Numbered from the stretch's first letter, positions 8,433-17,868 are shown. The stretch: 64,000 bases of DNA from Clostridiaceae bacterium (GCA_902363735.1 CABJBA010000010.1:162508-226507); one strand, 5' to 3'. Notes: generated by a model from the sequence alone, not told the origin. Numbers and translations are program-made.

Positions 8433-9719
8433 ATGAAAATGAAGAAATTAACAGGACTGGCATTAGTGGGGCTCACTGCCCTGGCCTTATCGGCATGCGG
8501 AAGCTCCTCAGGCACAGGAACCTCGGCAGCCGGCGGCGAAACAACAACCGCCAAAGCAACAGAGACGGCCCAGACAGAGTCATCAAGCAGTGGGGATCAG
8601 ACGGCTGGAAGCTTAAAGCCAATAGCTAAAGAAGATTTAAAGGTAGGCTTTATTTATATCGGTGACGAAAATGAAGGTTATACAGCCGCACATTACAAGG
8701 GTGCCACAGACATGAAGGCTGCACTTGGCTTATCCGATGACCAGGTTATTGTAAAATGGAATATCCCTGAGGATGAAACTGCCAGAGATGCAGCTATGGA
8801 TTTGGCTGATCAGGGCTGCAACATTATTTTTGCCAACAGTTTTGGCCATGAGTCTTATATTCTGGAAGCTGCCAAGGAGTACCCTGATGTACAGTTCTGC
8901 CATGCCACCGGATATCAGGCTGCTTTAAGCGGGCTGGAAAATATGCATAACTATTTCACCAATGTTTATGAGTCCCGTTATGTTTCTGGAGTTGTAGCAG
9001 GACTTAAGCTGAACCAGATGATTGAAGATGGCAAAATAAGCAAGGATGCCGCAAAGGTGGGATATGTGGGGGCTTATCCTTTTGCTGAGGTTATCAGCGG
9101 CTATACCTCTTTCTTCTTAGGTGTGCGCTCCGTATGCCCGGAAGCTGTCATGGAAGTAAAATACACCAACAGCTGGTCCAGCTTTGACTTGGAAAAAGAG
9201 GCAGCGGATGCCCTGATCTCCAACGGCTGCGTGCTCATAAGCCAGCATGCGGACACCACCGGCGCTCCTACTGCCAGTGAGGCAGCCGGAGTTCCCTGCG
9301 TAGGCTACAACATTTCCATGACCGCAACTGCTCCTAAAACTGCCCTGACTTCTGCCGCAATTGATTGGGCTCCATATGTGACTTATGCGGTTCAGAGCGT
9401 TATGGACGGAAAAACCTTTGAGACAGACTGGTGCCAGGGCTATAAAGAAGGTGCAAACTCTATCACAGAGCTTAATAAGTCTGTAATCGCTCCGGGAACT
9501 GAGGAAAAGGTAAAGGAAGTGGAAAGCGCTATTATTGCCGGAAACCTTCACGTATTTGATACTTCTACCTTCACAGTAGGCGGTCAGAAGCTGGATACCT
9601 ATAAGAAAGACGGAATTGATGTGGAATATATTTCAGACGGATATTTCCATGAATCCACATACGGTTCCGCACCTGCATTTGACATATTGATTGACGGAAT
9701 TACGACCATTGACAATTAA
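8433..9719 (+). CDS. BMP-family nucleoside-binding lipoprotein
   Basis: Extracellular substrate-binding subunit of an ABC importer, 428 aa. A signal peptide ends in the lipobox LSAC (Cys near residue 21), followed by a Ser/Thr/Gly-rich linker. The mature domain begins LKVGFIYIGDENEGYT, the hallmark of the BMP/Med/PnrA family of purine nucleoside receptors, with ADQGCNIIFANSFGHE and VGYVGAYPFAEV further on. The start at 8433 follows AAGGAGG. ATPase and two permeases follow on the same strand after a hairpin that probably reduces read-through, giving more binding protein than transporter. Confidence 0.9.
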   Translation: MKMKKLTGLALVGLTALALSACGSSSGTGTSAAGGETTTAKATETAQTESSSSGDQTAGSLKPIAKEDLKVGFIYIGDENEGYTAAHYKGATDMKAALGLSDDQVIVKWNIPEDETARDAAMDLADQGCNIIFANSFGHESYILEAAKEYPDVQFCHATGYQAALSGLENMHNYFTNVYESRYVSGVVAGLKLNQMIEDGKISKDAAKVGYVGAYPFAEVISGYTSFFLGVRSVCPEAVMEVKYTNSWSSFDLEKEAADALISNGCVLISQHADTTGAPTASEAAGVPCVGYNISMTATAPKTALTSAAIDWAPYVTYAVQSVMDGKTFETDWCQGYKEGANSITELNKSVIAPGTEEKVKEVESAIIAGNLHVFDTSTFTVGGQKLDTYKKDGIDVEYISDGYFHESTYGSAPAFDILIDGITTIDN

Positions 9720-9745
9720 TTATAAAAGGAAATGAGTCGGATCAG

Positions 9746-9777
9746 AAAGCGGAGCCAGATCCTCTGGCCCGCTTTTT
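9746..9777 (+). terminator. Partial terminator after the binding-protein gene
   Basis: AAAGCGG-GCCAGA and TCTGGC-CGCTTTTT form a strong stem-loop with a T run, between the lipoprotein and ATPase genes. Such hairpins usually protect and over-express the first gene of ABC operons. Confidence 0.8.
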
Positions 9778-9833
9778 ACTGTTATTAAAAGAACTGGAAA
9801 AATCAGGAAATCATAAATACGGAGGTTAGCCGT

Positions 9834-11363
9834 GTGAACGAAAATTATGCCATTGAATTAAAAAATATCACCAAGCGGTTTGGAAAAACAATTGCCAATG
9901 ATAAGGTCTGCCTGTCTGTAAAAAAGGGGGAGATTTTGTCTATTCTTGGCGAAAACGGAAGTGGAAAGACCACTCTTATGAATATGATCTCCGGAATCTA
10001 CTACCCTGATGAAGGACAGATTTCCATTGGCGGAAAAGACGTTGCCATCCGCTCTCCCAGGGATTCTTTTGATCTGGGAATCGGCATGATCCACCAGCAT
10101 TTTAAGTTGGTGGAGGTGCTCAGTGCGGCGGAAAACATTATCCTGGGGCTGCCCGGCAAAGAACTTCTGGACCGGAAGACCATTACAGATAAGATTAACA
10201 GCCTTACCGCCAGATATGGTTTTGAGTTAGACCCCAATCAGAAAATATACACCATGTCGGTCTCACAGAAGCAGACCGTGGAAATTGTCAAGATGCTTTA
10301 TCGGGGCGTAGATATCCTGATACTGGATGAACCCACCGCTGTCCTGACTCCCCAAGAGGCACAGCGGCTCTTTGCCGTCCTTCGCAACATGCGCAAAGCT
10401 GGCCATTCCATCATCATTATCACCCACAAGCTCCATGAGGTTTTAGAGCTATCCGACCGGGTATCCGTGCTTCGCAAAGGACAGTACATCGGGACTGTAG
10501 AGACTGCAAAAGCCACGGAAGAATCCCTGACGGAAATGATGGTAGGAAAAAAAGTGGTCTTAAATATAGAACGCCCTGAGCCAAAATCTCCCAGGAAGCG
10601 ACTGGAGATAAGGGGGCTGACCTGCATTGGCAGGGAGGGCGCCAAAGCCCTGGAAGATGCTTCATTTACTGCCGTCAGCGGTGAAATTTTGGGCATTGCA
10701 GGAGTGGCGGGAAGCGGCCAAAGGGAACTTTTAGAATCCATTGCCGGGCTCACTCAAGCTGCATCCGGCTCCATTACATATTATCCTCCGGAGGGAGGTG
10801 AAAAGGAACTGACTGCCATGTCCGCTGCTGAAATATCCAGAGCCGGGGTTAGGCTTTCCTTTGTGCCGGAAGACCGGCTTGGCATGGGACTGGTAGGGTC
10901 CATGGATTTAACGGATAACATTATGCTGAGAAGTTATCAAAAAGGCCGTTCCTTCTTTACAGACAGAAAAGAGCCCAAAACCCTGGCGGAAAAGCTTATC
11001 AAAGATCTTGAAATAGCCACTCCCGGTACCGCCATTCCGGTACGGAAGCTATCAGGCGGAAATGTACAGAAAGTTCTGGTTGGAAGAGAGATATCCTCAT
11101 CTCCCGCCGTTCTCCTGGTGGCCTACCCGGTCAGAGGGCTTGACATCCATTCCTCATACACCATCTATCGTCTGCTCAATGAACAGAAAAAACGGGGAAC
11201 CGCTGTTCTGTGTGTGGGCGAAGATTTAGACGTACTCATGGAGCTGTGCGACCGGATTCTGGTCATGTGCGGCGGGAAAATCACAGGCATTGTGGATGGT
11301 CGGACAGCCGTCAAGGAGGAAATCGGAAGACTGATGACAAAAGCAGGAGGTGAAAGCCGATGA
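9834..11363 (+). CDS. Nucleoside ABC importer ATPase (two nucleotide-binding domains)
   Basis: Cytoplasmic energising subunit, 509 aa, with two fused ABC domains. The first has Walker A GENGSGKTT, Q-loop GMIHQHFKLVE and Walker B DILILDEPTAVL, but its signature is weak (MSVSQKQ). The second has a degenerate Walker A (GVAGSGQRELLE), signature LSGGNVQK and Walker B-like LLVAYPVRGLD. One competent site per domain pair is normal for the BMP-associated class (NupO/YufO). The start is GTG at 9834, eight bases after GGAGG. The 3' end overlaps the next gene by 4 bp (ATGA), so the two are translationally coupled. Confidence 0.9.
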   Translation: MNENYAIELKNITKRFGKTIANDKVCLSVKKGEILSILGENGSGKTTLMNMISGIYYPDEGQISIGGKDVAIRSPRDSFDLGIGMIHQHFKLVEVLSAAENIILGLPGKELLDRKTITDKINSLTARYGFELDPNQKIYTMSVSQKQTVEIVKMLYRGVDILILDEPTAVLTPQEAQRLFAVLRNMRKAGHSIIIITHKLHEVLELSDRVSVLRKGQYIGTVETAKATEESLTEMMVGKKVVLNIERPEPKSPRKRLEIRGLTCIGREGAKALEDASFTAVSGEILGIAGVAGSGQRELLESIAGLTQAASGSITYYPPEGGEKELTAMSAAEISRAGVRLSFVPEDRLGMGLVGSMDLTDNIMLRSYQKGRSFFTDRKEPKTLAEKLIKDLEIATPGTAIPVRKLSGGNVQKVLVGREISSSPAVLLVAYPVRGLDIHSSYTIYRLLNEQKKRGTAVLCVGEDLDVLMELCDRILVMCGGKITGIVDGRTAVKEEIGRLMTKAGGESR

Positions 11364-12469
11364 ACAAGATAAGAGAACCGTTTTTCCTCATGTCAAAACG
11401 GGAGTCCATAGAACCCTGGAAGGCATGGTCTATCCGGATCGCAGCCGTCCTTTTATCCTTAATTGTCTGCGCAGTCGTGATCGTAGCCCTTACCGGACTT
11501 AATCCCGTAGAAGTTTACAGAGGGATTTTTGATGGGGCAGTAGGCACAAAACGGCGGGCTTGGATGACCGTCCGGGATACACTGGTACTATTGTGTATTG
11601 CTGTGGGTATTACTCCCGCCTTTAAAATGAGGTTCTGGAACATAGGTGCCGAGGGACAGGTGCTCATAGGGGGCGTTGCATCAGCGGCCATGATGATTCA
11701 TCTGGGAAATACCCTTCCTCCTCTTGTGCTGTTTCCTCTCATGCTACTGGGAAGCGCCGCAGCGGCCATGGCATGGGCTTTCATTCCCGCCCTTTTTAAG
11801 GCTTTCTGGAACACCAACGAAACCCTGTTCACCCTGATGATGAATTATGTGGCCATGCAGGCAGTCACCTTCGGAATCATCTTTTGGGAAAACCCCAAAG
11901 GTTCTAATTCTGTTGGAACTATCAACTCGTCCACCAAGGGCGGCTGGCTTCCCAGGCTGTTTGATATGGAATACGGGTGGAATCTGGTAATCGTCCTGGC
12001 ATTAACCGCAGCCATGTTTATTTACTTAAAATACAGCAAACACGGATATGAGATCTCTGTGGTCGGTGAAAGCGAGAACACAGCCCGCTATGCGGGAATC
12101 AATGTAAAAAGAGTTATATTGCGTACCATGGCTCTTTCCGGGGCTTTATGCGGAATTGCAGGCTTTATCATAGTCAGCGGTGCCAGCCATACGATCTCAA
12201 CCAGCACTGCCGGAGGGCGTGGCTTTACGGCCATCATCGTATCCTGGCTCAGCAAATTCAATACCTTTGCCATGATCCTGGTTTCTTTTTTCCTGGTGTT
12301 CATGCAAAAAGGAGCCGGGCAGATTGCTTCCCAGTTCAATTTAAATGAAAACGCTTCCGATGTCATCACCGGTATTATTCTGTTTTTTATTCTGGGTTGT
12401 GAATTCTTTATAGATTATCAGGTGAAAATCAGGGGCAGGAAACACCCTTTGGCAGATAGAGAGGAGTAA
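11360..12469 (+). CDS. Nucleoside ABC importer permease 1 (NupP/YufP-like)
   Basis: Integral membrane permease of 369 aa with roughly ten hydrophobic segments. Family signs are the FKMRFWNIGAEGQVLIGG segment, NETLFTLMMNYVA, and the cytoplasmic coupling loop VVGESENTARYAGINVKR. It pairs with the following permease to form the channel. It overlaps the ATPase gene by 4 bp and has AGGAGGTGAAAG as ribosome-binding site. Confidence 0.88.
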   Translation: MNKIREPFFLMSKRESIEPWKAWSIRIAAVLLSLIVCAVVIVALTGLNPVEVYRGIFDGAVGTKRRAWMTVRDTLVLLCIAVGITPAFKMRFWNIGAEGQVLIGGVASAAMMIHLGNTLPPLVLFPLMLLGSAAAAMAWAFIPALFKAFWNTNETLFTLMMNYVAMQAVTFGIIFWENPKGSNSVGTINSSTKGGWLPRLFDMEYGWNLVIVLALTAAMFIYLKYSKHGYEISVVGESENTARYAGINVKRVILRTMALSGALCGIAGFIIVSGASHTISTSTAGGRGFTAIIVSWLSKFNTFAMILVSFFLVFMQKGAGQIASQFNLNENASDVITGIILFFILGCEFFIDYQVKIRGRKHPLADREE

Positions 12470-12474
12470 AAATT

Positions 12475-13455
12475 ATGGGATTATTAGTCATATTCATTCA
12501 AAAAGCTATCGGCCAGGGCATCGGCATCCTATACGGGGCTCTGGGAGAGATCCTGACAGAAAAATCCGGAAACTTAAATCTGGGAATACCCGGCATGATG
12601 TATATGGGGGGTATTGCAGGGCTTATAGGTGCATTTTTATATGAGAATTCTTCCGCCTCTCCAAACGGCTTGACAGGGATTATTATTTCTTTTCTCTGCG
12701 CATTTTTCTGTGCCGCATTTGGAGGGCTGATCTACAGCGTCCTGACCATCACCTTAAGGGCTAATCAAAACGTAACCGGCCTGGCCCTGACCACCTTTGG
12801 AGTGGGTTTTGGAAACTTTTTCGGTGGCTCTTTGGCAAAGCTTTCCGGTGGAGTGGGGCAGCTTTCCGTGGCTGTGACAGGTGCGGCATTTAAAACCCCC
12901 ATTCCTGTGCTGTCAAAGCTGGGGCCCATAGGACAGATGCTGTTTTCCTATGGCTTTCTGACCTATCTGGGGATTATTCTTGCCATACTCCTGACCTTAT
13001 TTTTAAGCAAGACAAAGAAGGGCTTAAATTTAAGGGCTGTGGGTGAAAGTCCTGCCACTGCTGATGCGGCAGGCATCCATGTGACTGCCTATAAATATCT
13101 GGCCACCTCCATCGGAGGCGGGATCAGCGGCCTGGGAGGTTTATATTTCGTAATGGAATACTCCGGAGGAACCTGGACCAACAACGGCTTTGGGGACAGA
13201 GGGTGGCTGGCAATTGCTTTGGTCATCTTCGCTCTCTGGAAGCCGGTAAATGCCATCTGGGGCTCACTGCTCTTTGGCGGTCTTTACATCCTCTATCTTT
13301 ATATTCCGGGCCTGAACCGGGGAGCTCAGGAAATATTCAAAGCTCTTCCCTATGTGGTCACCATTATTGTTCTGATCATAACCAGCCTGAGAAAAAAAAG
13401 GGAGCACCAGCCTCCGGCCAGCCTGGGCCTGTCCTACTTCCGGGAGGACCGGTAA
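12475..13455 (+). CDS. Nucleoside ABC importer permease 2 (NupQ/YufQ-like)
   Basis: Second membrane permease, 326 aa, about nine hydrophobic segments. It has GEILTEKSGNLNLGIPGMMY near the start, typical of this family, and the coupling loop AVGESPATADAAGIHVTAYK. It lies 5 bp after the first permease with GAGGAG upstream. Last gene of the operon; a terminator follows at about 13505. Confidence 0.88.
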   Translation: MGLLVIFIQKAIGQGIGILYGALGEILTEKSGNLNLGIPGMMYMGGIAGLIGAFLYENSSASPNGLTGIIISFLCAFFCAAFGGLIYSVLTITLRANQNVTGLALTTFGVGFGNFFGGSLAKLSGGVGQLSVAVTGAAFKTPIPVLSKLGPIGQMLFSYGFLTYLGIILAILLTLFLSKTKKGLNLRAVGESPATADAAGIHVTAYKYLATSIGGGISGLGGLYFVMEYSGGTWTNNGFGDRGWLAIALVIFALWKPVNAIWGSLLFGGLYILYLYIPGLNRGAQEIFKALPYVVTIIVLIITSLRKKREHQPPASLGLSYFREDR

Positions 13456-13504
13456 TGAGCCAGTAACACCCGGAGTATGCATAAATCCGGCATTTTCCAG
13501 ATAT

Positions 13505-13566
13505 AATGTCCTTGCAGGGATTAAGAAGCTGCTTCTGCTTTTAATAATCAGCAAGGACATTTTTTA
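13505..13566 (+). terminator. Terminator of the nucleoside ABC operon
   Basis: AATGTCCTTGC (13505-13515) pairs with GCAAGGACATT (about 13551-13561), followed by TTTTT. The loop is long and holds a smaller inner hairpin (AGAAGC/GCTTCT). Confidence 0.75.
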
Positions 13567-13731
13567 CATATTTTAAATTTTTCTCTTGTTTTTCTAATAA
13601 TTAATGGTAAAATAGAGTTAGAATCAGTTATTTGATTCTCATCCTGTTGATACCAAGCGAACCCCTCATGTAGTTGCAGACAAACGTTCACACCGGGTTT
13701 TATCCGGACACCAGGAAAAGGAGGCATGCAT

Positions 13732-13977
13732 ATGCGGACGAAACAAGTCGATATCATGCTGCGTTGCACCCCTATTCCTCTGGCGCTTTTGATCAACACG
13801 GCCAATTCTTTTGATTGTGATATCTATATTGATTATGGCTTAACAAAAGTAAATGTCAAGGACTATGCAGAGATGAAGAAAGGGCTTAACACGCAGAAAC
13901 GTAATTTACAATTTTCTTTCGATGGCATTGATGAACAAGCCGCGGAAGGACGGATCGGGATGCTGTTTCAGCCATGA
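13732..13977 (+). CDS. HPr-like protein lacking the phosphorylatable histidine
   Basis: An 81-aa protein that lines up by eye over its length with the HPr fold (ALLINTANSFDCDIYIDYGLTKVNVKDY and FDGIDEQAA match HPr strands and helices). The active-site His of HARP is missing: the place reads CTPIPLA. The regulatory Ser46 position (VNLKS in Bacillus HPr) reads VNVKD. It therefore cannot act in PTS phosphotransfer through His and may be a regulatory, Crh-like protein with a fixed negative charge. The start at 13732 is 7 nt after AAGGAGG; an in-frame ATG at 13726 is too close. A likely extended -10 (TGGTAAAAT, about 13604-13612) gives a leader of about 110 nt with two small hairpins. Confidence 0.7.
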   Translation: MRTKQVDIMLRCTPIPLALLINTANSFDCDIYIDYGLTKVNVKDYAEMKKGLNTQKRNLQFSFDGIDEQAAEGRIGMLFQP

Positions 13978-14012
13978 TCGGTCAGAAAGGAACGAAACAT
14001 GACCCACCCATC

Positions 14013-14058
14013 AAAAGAGAGTTGACACCAGAAAAAACTGGCTGTCAACTCTCTTTTT
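14013..14058. terminator. Terminator between the HPr-like gene and uppP
   Basis: AAGAGAGTTGACA...CCAG pairs with CTGG...TGTCAACTCTC, followed by TTTTT on the plus strand and by T-rich sequence on the minus strand. It lies between convergent genes and may work both ways. Confidence 0.85.
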
Positions 14059-14091
14059 ACACCGCTGAACAGGGGCATTTTCACCTGCATT

Positions 14092-14925
14092 TTAACCCAG
14101 AAGGGCCGTAACAATAAAATACAAAAGCACCACTGCTCCCAAAATGATCCTGTAATACCCAAAGAATTTAAAGTCATGGTGTCTGATATATTCCATCAAA
14201 AACCGAATGGCATAAACAGAAACCACAAAAGCGATGACCATGCCCAAAAGGAGATAGAAAACCTGGGAGCCGGTAAAGTTCATCCCGTATTTTACGATCT
14301 TCAAAAAGCTGGCACCAAACATAATGGGAATTCCCAGAAAAAAGGAAAATTCCGCAGAAGCCGACCGGGAACATCCCAGGATCATAGCTCCTAAAATAGT
14401 AGCTCCCGAACGGGAAGTACCTGGAATCAGGGCCAAAAGCTGGAATAATCCTATAGAAAGGGCAGTCTGATAAGAAATATCCCCTGTCTTCTTCACCTCA
14501 AAGCTTTTATACTGGTTTCTGTTTTCAATAACCAGAAATAAAACGCCGTAGATGACCAGAGTGGCTGCCACCACATACCCGTTCATCAGGTATTCTTCAA
14601 GAATGTCATCCACCAAAAAACCGATCACTGCCGCCGGAATACAAGCGAGAACAATCTTGGACCACAAAACCAGGGTAGCCTGCTTCTGGGCTGGCTTTTT
14701 TCCTGGTGAAAAGGGATTTAATTTTTCAAAGTATAAGACCACCACCGCCAAGATGGCCCCCAGCTGTATCACCACCAAAAACATGTTTTTAAAATCAGAG
14801 GGCTGGTTTAAATGGATGATCTCATCTACCAGGATCATATGTCCTGTACTGCTGATGGGAAGCCATTCTGTAAATCCCTCTACGATTCCAAGAACAATCA
14901 CCTTTAAAATCTCAACAAAATTCAT
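14092..14925 (-). CDS. uppP: Undecaprenyl-diphosphate phosphatase
   Basis: Integral membrane enzyme (277 aa, about eight helices) that dephosphorylates undecaprenyl pyrophosphate so the lipid carrier can be reused in cell-wall synthesis; it also confers bacitracin tolerance. BacA-family motifs are [16 protein letters not shown] at the N terminus and [12 protein letters not shown] in the second half, holding the conserved Glu, Ser and Arg. It is the last gene of a run hisH-hisF-ung-uppP, 18 bp after ung. Confidence 0.95.
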   Translation of the reverse strand: MNFVEILKVIVLGIVEGFTEWLPISSTGHMILVDEIIHLNQPSDFKNMFLVVIQLGAILAVVVLYFEKLNPFSPGKKPAQKQATLVLWSKIVLACIPAAVIGFLVDDILEEYLMNGYVVAATLVIYGVLFLVIENRNQYKSFEVKKTGDISYQTALSIGLFQLLALIPGTSRSGATILGAMILGCSRSASAEFSFFLGIPIMFGASFLKIVKYGMNFTGSQVFYLLLGMVIAFVVSVYAIRFLMEYIRHHDFKFFGYYRIILGAVVLLYFIVTALLG

Positions 14926-14943
14926 TGTGTTTCCCCTGTCTTC

Positions 14944-15618
14944 TTAAATATTTTCAATCTGCCAGTCAATGGGCTCCAGTCCGTTATCCTGTAAGTAGGC
15001 ATTGGTCTTGCTGAAATGCCTGCAGCCGAAAAATCCCCTGTATGCCGAAAGCGGGCTGGGATGAGGGGCCTCTAAAATCAGATGCTTGGGGTTAGTCAGC
15101 ATGGTCTTCTTGTTTTGAGCCGGACGTCCCCACAATAGAAATACCATGGGACGGTCTTGTTCGTTAAGGATTTGGATGGCTGCATCTGTAAACTTCTCCC
15201 AGCCAATTCCCTGATGGGAATTGGCCGCATGAGCCCGTACCGTGAGAACTGTGTTTAAAAGCATAACTCCCTGGTCCGCCCATTTCTTCAAAAACCCGTT
15301 ATTTGGTATCTCACATCCTAAATCCTCCCGAAGTTCCTGATAAATATTCACCAGAGAAGGTGGAGTATCCACTTCTGGCTTTACAGAAAAGCACATGCCA
15401 TGGGCCTGCCCGTTGTTATGGTAAGGGTCCTGGCCCAGAATCACCACCTTGACTTTGGAAAGAGGAGTGACCTCAAAGGCATTGAATATGTCATCCGGTT
15501 CAGGAAACACGGTTCCGGTTTCATACTCATGCCTCACCTTTTGATAAAGTTCCTTGTAATATGGCTTTTTAAACTCCCTGCTTAAGGGCTCCAGCCAATC
15601 GTTCTGTATTGCTCCCAT
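14944..15618 (-). CDS. ung: Uracil-DNA glycosylase
   Basis: Base-excision repair enzyme that removes uracil from DNA, 224 aa, normal for family 1 UDG. The water-activating loop is VVILGQDPYHNNGQAHG (catalytic Asp), and the minor-groove loop is APHPSPLSAYRGFFGC with the catalytic His. The start at 15618 has AAAGGAGA upstream; the frame continues to 15675 into the hisF end without a ribosome-binding site. Gap to hisF is 31 bp, so it is probably read from the hisH promoter. Confidence 0.96.
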   Translation of the reverse strand: MGAIQNDWLEPLSREFKKPYYKELYQKVRHEYETGTVFPEPDDIFNAFEVTPLSKVKVVILGQDPYHNNGQAHGMCFSVKPEVDTPPSLVNIYQELREDLGCEIPNNGFLKKWADQGVMLLNTVLTVRAHAANSHQGIGWEKFTDAAIQILNEQDRPMVFLLWGRPAQNKKTMLTNPKHLILEAPHPSPLSAYRGFFGCRHFSKTNAYLQDNGLEPIDWQIENI

Positions 15619-15649
15619 GTTTATCTCTCCTTTGTTTCTAACGCGGTTT

Positions 15650-16411
15650 CTAAAGCCTGACCGGTACTCCTTCACTGCTTAAATAACGCTTTAGCTCCAT
15701 AATTTCCAATTCCTTGTAATGAAACAGGGAGGCTGCCAGGGCAGCATCTGCCTTTCCTTCCGTCAGGGCACGGCGGAAATGTTCCATAGTCCCCGCCCCT
15801 CCCGATGCGATGACAGGAACGGAAACCAGATCCGCTATGATGCGGTTTAATTCATCATCATATCCTGCCTTAGTTCCGTCACAGTCCATACTGGTCAGCA
15901 AAATTTCCCCCGCTCCAAGGCGGTCGGCTTCTGCCGCCCACTCCACCGCATCAAGACCTGTATCTACACGGCCTCCATTTTTAAACACGTTCCAGCCCTT
16001 GCCATCGGTTCTCCTTCTGGCATCAATGGCTACTACTACACACTGACGCCCGAATTTATCCGCTGCATCGGAAATCAGGCGGGGCGTATTGACAGCAGAA
16101 GAATTAATAGATATTTTATCGGCTCCCTCCCGAAGAAGCATCTTAAAATCCTCTACCGTGCGGATTCCTCCTCCTACGGTAAAGGGTATAAATACCCGCT
16201 CTGCCACCCGGCGCACCATATCCACCACTGTGTTGCGGTTGTCAGAAGAAGCGGTGATATCCAGAAATACCAGTTCATCAGCCCCTGCCTTATCATAGGC
16301 GGCTCCGATTTCCACCGGATCCCCGGCATCCTGCAGATTTACAAAATTAACACCCTTTACCACCCTTCCGTTATGTACATCCAGGCATGGAATAATTCTC
16401 TTTGTCAGCAT
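15650..16411 (-). CDS. hisF: Imidazole glycerol phosphate synthase, cyclase subunit
   Basis: Beta/alpha-barrel subunit (253 aa) that closes the imidazole ring in histidine synthesis, using ammonia from HisH, and releases AICAR. Catalytic Asp residues are seen in [14 protein letters not shown] and [13 protein letters not shown]; phosphate-binding loops are VGGGIRT and ASGGAG. It lies 12 bp after hisH. Other his genes are absent from this window. Confidence 0.96.
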   Translation of the reverse strand: MLTKRIIPCLDVHNGRVVKGVNFVNLQDAGDPVEIGAAYDKAGADELVFLDITASSDNRNTVVDMVRRVAERVFIPFTVGGGIRTVEDFKMLLREGADKISINSSAVNTPRLISDAADKFGRQCVVVAIDARRRTDGKGWNVFKNGGRVDTGLDAVEWAAEADRLGAGEILLTSMDCDGTKAGYDDELNRIIADLVSVPVIASGGAGTMEHFRRALTEGKADAALAASLFHYKELEIMELKRYLSSEGVPVRL

Positions 16412-16423
16412 CGGTTACCTCCT

Positions 16424-17032
16424 TTAGGTCAGCTCGATGAAATTTTTTAAGATCTTCAAACCGGTATTCCCGCTTTTTTCCGGGTGAAACTGGCAGGCAA
16501 ATACGTTTTCCCGTTCCACAGAAGCAGCAAATTTAACCCCGTATTCGGCAGTTGCTGCCACATGGGATTCCTGGCCTGCTCCTAAATAGTATGAATGGAC
16601 AAAATACACATATGCCCCTGATTCCAGTCCTTTAAAAAGTCTTGCTCCCGGCTTAATATCCAGGTTGTTCCAGCCCATATGAGGCACTTTAAGTCCTGGC
16701 GCATCGGGAAATCTCACAAACTCTCCCGGAAACAGCGAAAGCCCCTTCACTCCCGGACTTTCGGAACTGCCTTCAAAAAAAAGCTGAAATCCCACACAAA
16801 TTCCAAGAAGAGGCGTTCCCTTTTCTGCCACCTGGCGTATTATCTCTGCCAGCCCATATTGATGAAGCTTTTCCATGGAGGCTCCAAAGTTTCCCACGCC
16901 CGGCAGTATCACCTTGTCAGCAGAAAGAATGGTTTCTTTATCCCGGCTCACCACCGGATTTTCCCCCAATGCGGTCAGGGCTTTTTCCACACTTTTTAAG
17001 TTTCCAGCATCGTAGTCAATTATCGCTATCAT
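16424..17032 (-). CDS. hisH: Imidazole glycerol phosphate synthase, glutamine amidotransferase subunit
   Basis: Class I glutaminase subunit (202 aa) that supplies ammonia to HisF. The triad is visible: nucleophile Cys in LLGICVGFQ, and His and Glu in CQFHPEKSG. The start ATG at 17032 (MIAIIDYDAGN) sits behind AGAGGTGG; an upstream in-frame GTG at 17041 is part of that ribosome-binding site. First gene of the hisH-hisF-ung-uppP run. Confidence 0.95.
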   Translation of the reverse strand: MIAIIDYDAGNLKSVEKALTALGENPVVSRDKETILSADKVILPGVGNFGASMEKLHQYGLAEIIRQVAEKGTPLLGICVGFQLFFEGSSESPGVKGLSLFPGEFVRFPDAPGLKVPHMGWNNLDIKPGARLFKGLESGAYVYFVHSYYLGAGQESHVAATAEYGVKFAASVERENVFACQFHPEKSGNTGLKILKNFIELT

Positions 17033-17062
17033 GGGCTCCACCTCTTTACGCCTTTTTTCAAC

Positions 17063-17091
17063 ATTTTAACACAGGTTCTGACAATTCACAA
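17063..17091 (-). promoter_or_regulatory. Promoter of the hisHF-ung-uppP operon
   Basis: Minus-strand -35 TTGTGA (17086-17091), 17-bp spacer, -10 TAAAAT (17063-17068) with a TG one base upstream (extended -10). No T-box for histidine is seen between it and hisH. Confidence 0.65.
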
Positions 17092-17103
17092 CGGAAAAAG
17101 TCC

Positions 17104-17718
17104 TTATAAACAGCGAAAAAACTCCCCGGAATTTTCCGAAATCCCCTCTGCCCTCTCCTTTATTTCTTCCGGAAGCTGAGAGAATTTTCCGTGAATACGG
17201 TACATGCGGGACTTTCTGTTGACTGATATGGTTTTCTCAAAGGGCCATCGGATAACTGTAGGAGTTTTAAAGCCCACACCCAGTTCCAGAAGCAGAAGCT
17301 TTTTGTTAAGCGTACCCGCCAGCCAGCCGGTGTATGCATTCCACTGGGGAAGATACCCTTCCTCAATGTAGTTTTCCGCTTCAATGGTATTACCGGTCAG
17401 AGGCGATTTGCAATAAGGGCAAATATCATCAGCCACTTCCCCCGGCTCCCATATATTCTTTGTACAGGACTTTGAACATTGCCTCCAGGTTACATTTCCG
17501 CAGGGAGCAGTAATTCGGCCCGGATCCAAAGAGGACTTTAATATCTCTCCATCCGTAACAGTGGTTATGATAAAATAATCTTTTCCCTCTATGAGCTTGG
17601 CCATTTTTCCATAAAGGCTCTGGATATCCGGCAAGGCTTCCTTGTTCCACTCCTCACCAATGCCGATTAAAAGTTTGTCACAAGCTGCTATTTCATTCAA
17701 TATTCGATTTTCTTCCAT
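17104..17718 (-). CDS. Degenerate sirtuin-like protein
   Basis: A 204-aa cytoplasmic protein with scattered sirtuin (Sir2) features: an opening ACDKLLIGIGEEW like the NAD-binding loop, then IITTVTDGEILKSSLDPGRI, then APCGNVTWRQCSKSC and DDICPYCKSPL, which would be the zinc-binding cysteines, and LLLLELGVGFKTP near the end. Key residues differ: the TQN motif reads TTVTD and the catalytic His of HG is Cys (PCG). It may bind NAD or ADP-ribose without deacylating, or have another role. The family call is by eye. It is a single gene with AAGGTGG upstream. Confidence 0.55.
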   Translation of the reverse strand: MEENRILNEIAACDKLLIGIGEEWNKEALPDIQSLYGKMAKLIEGKDYFIITTVTDGEILKSSLDPGRITAPCGNVTWRQCSKSCTKNIWEPGEVADDICPYCKSPLTGNTIEAENYIEEGYLPQWNAYTGWLAGTLNKKLLLLELGVGFKTPTVIRWPFEKTISVNRKSRMYRIHGKFSQLPEEIKERAEGISENSGEFFRCL

Positions 17719-17868
17719 TATACTTATCCACCTTTTTTACATTTCCTCTTTGATTATAAACCAGCAAACTCTTAATGAAAAGATAAAAATTCTTCCCTTG
17801 CGGCAAACTCTCGGTTTATGCTATACTTATCCATACATTCTAATAACAAAAAAGGAAGTCAGCGTACC

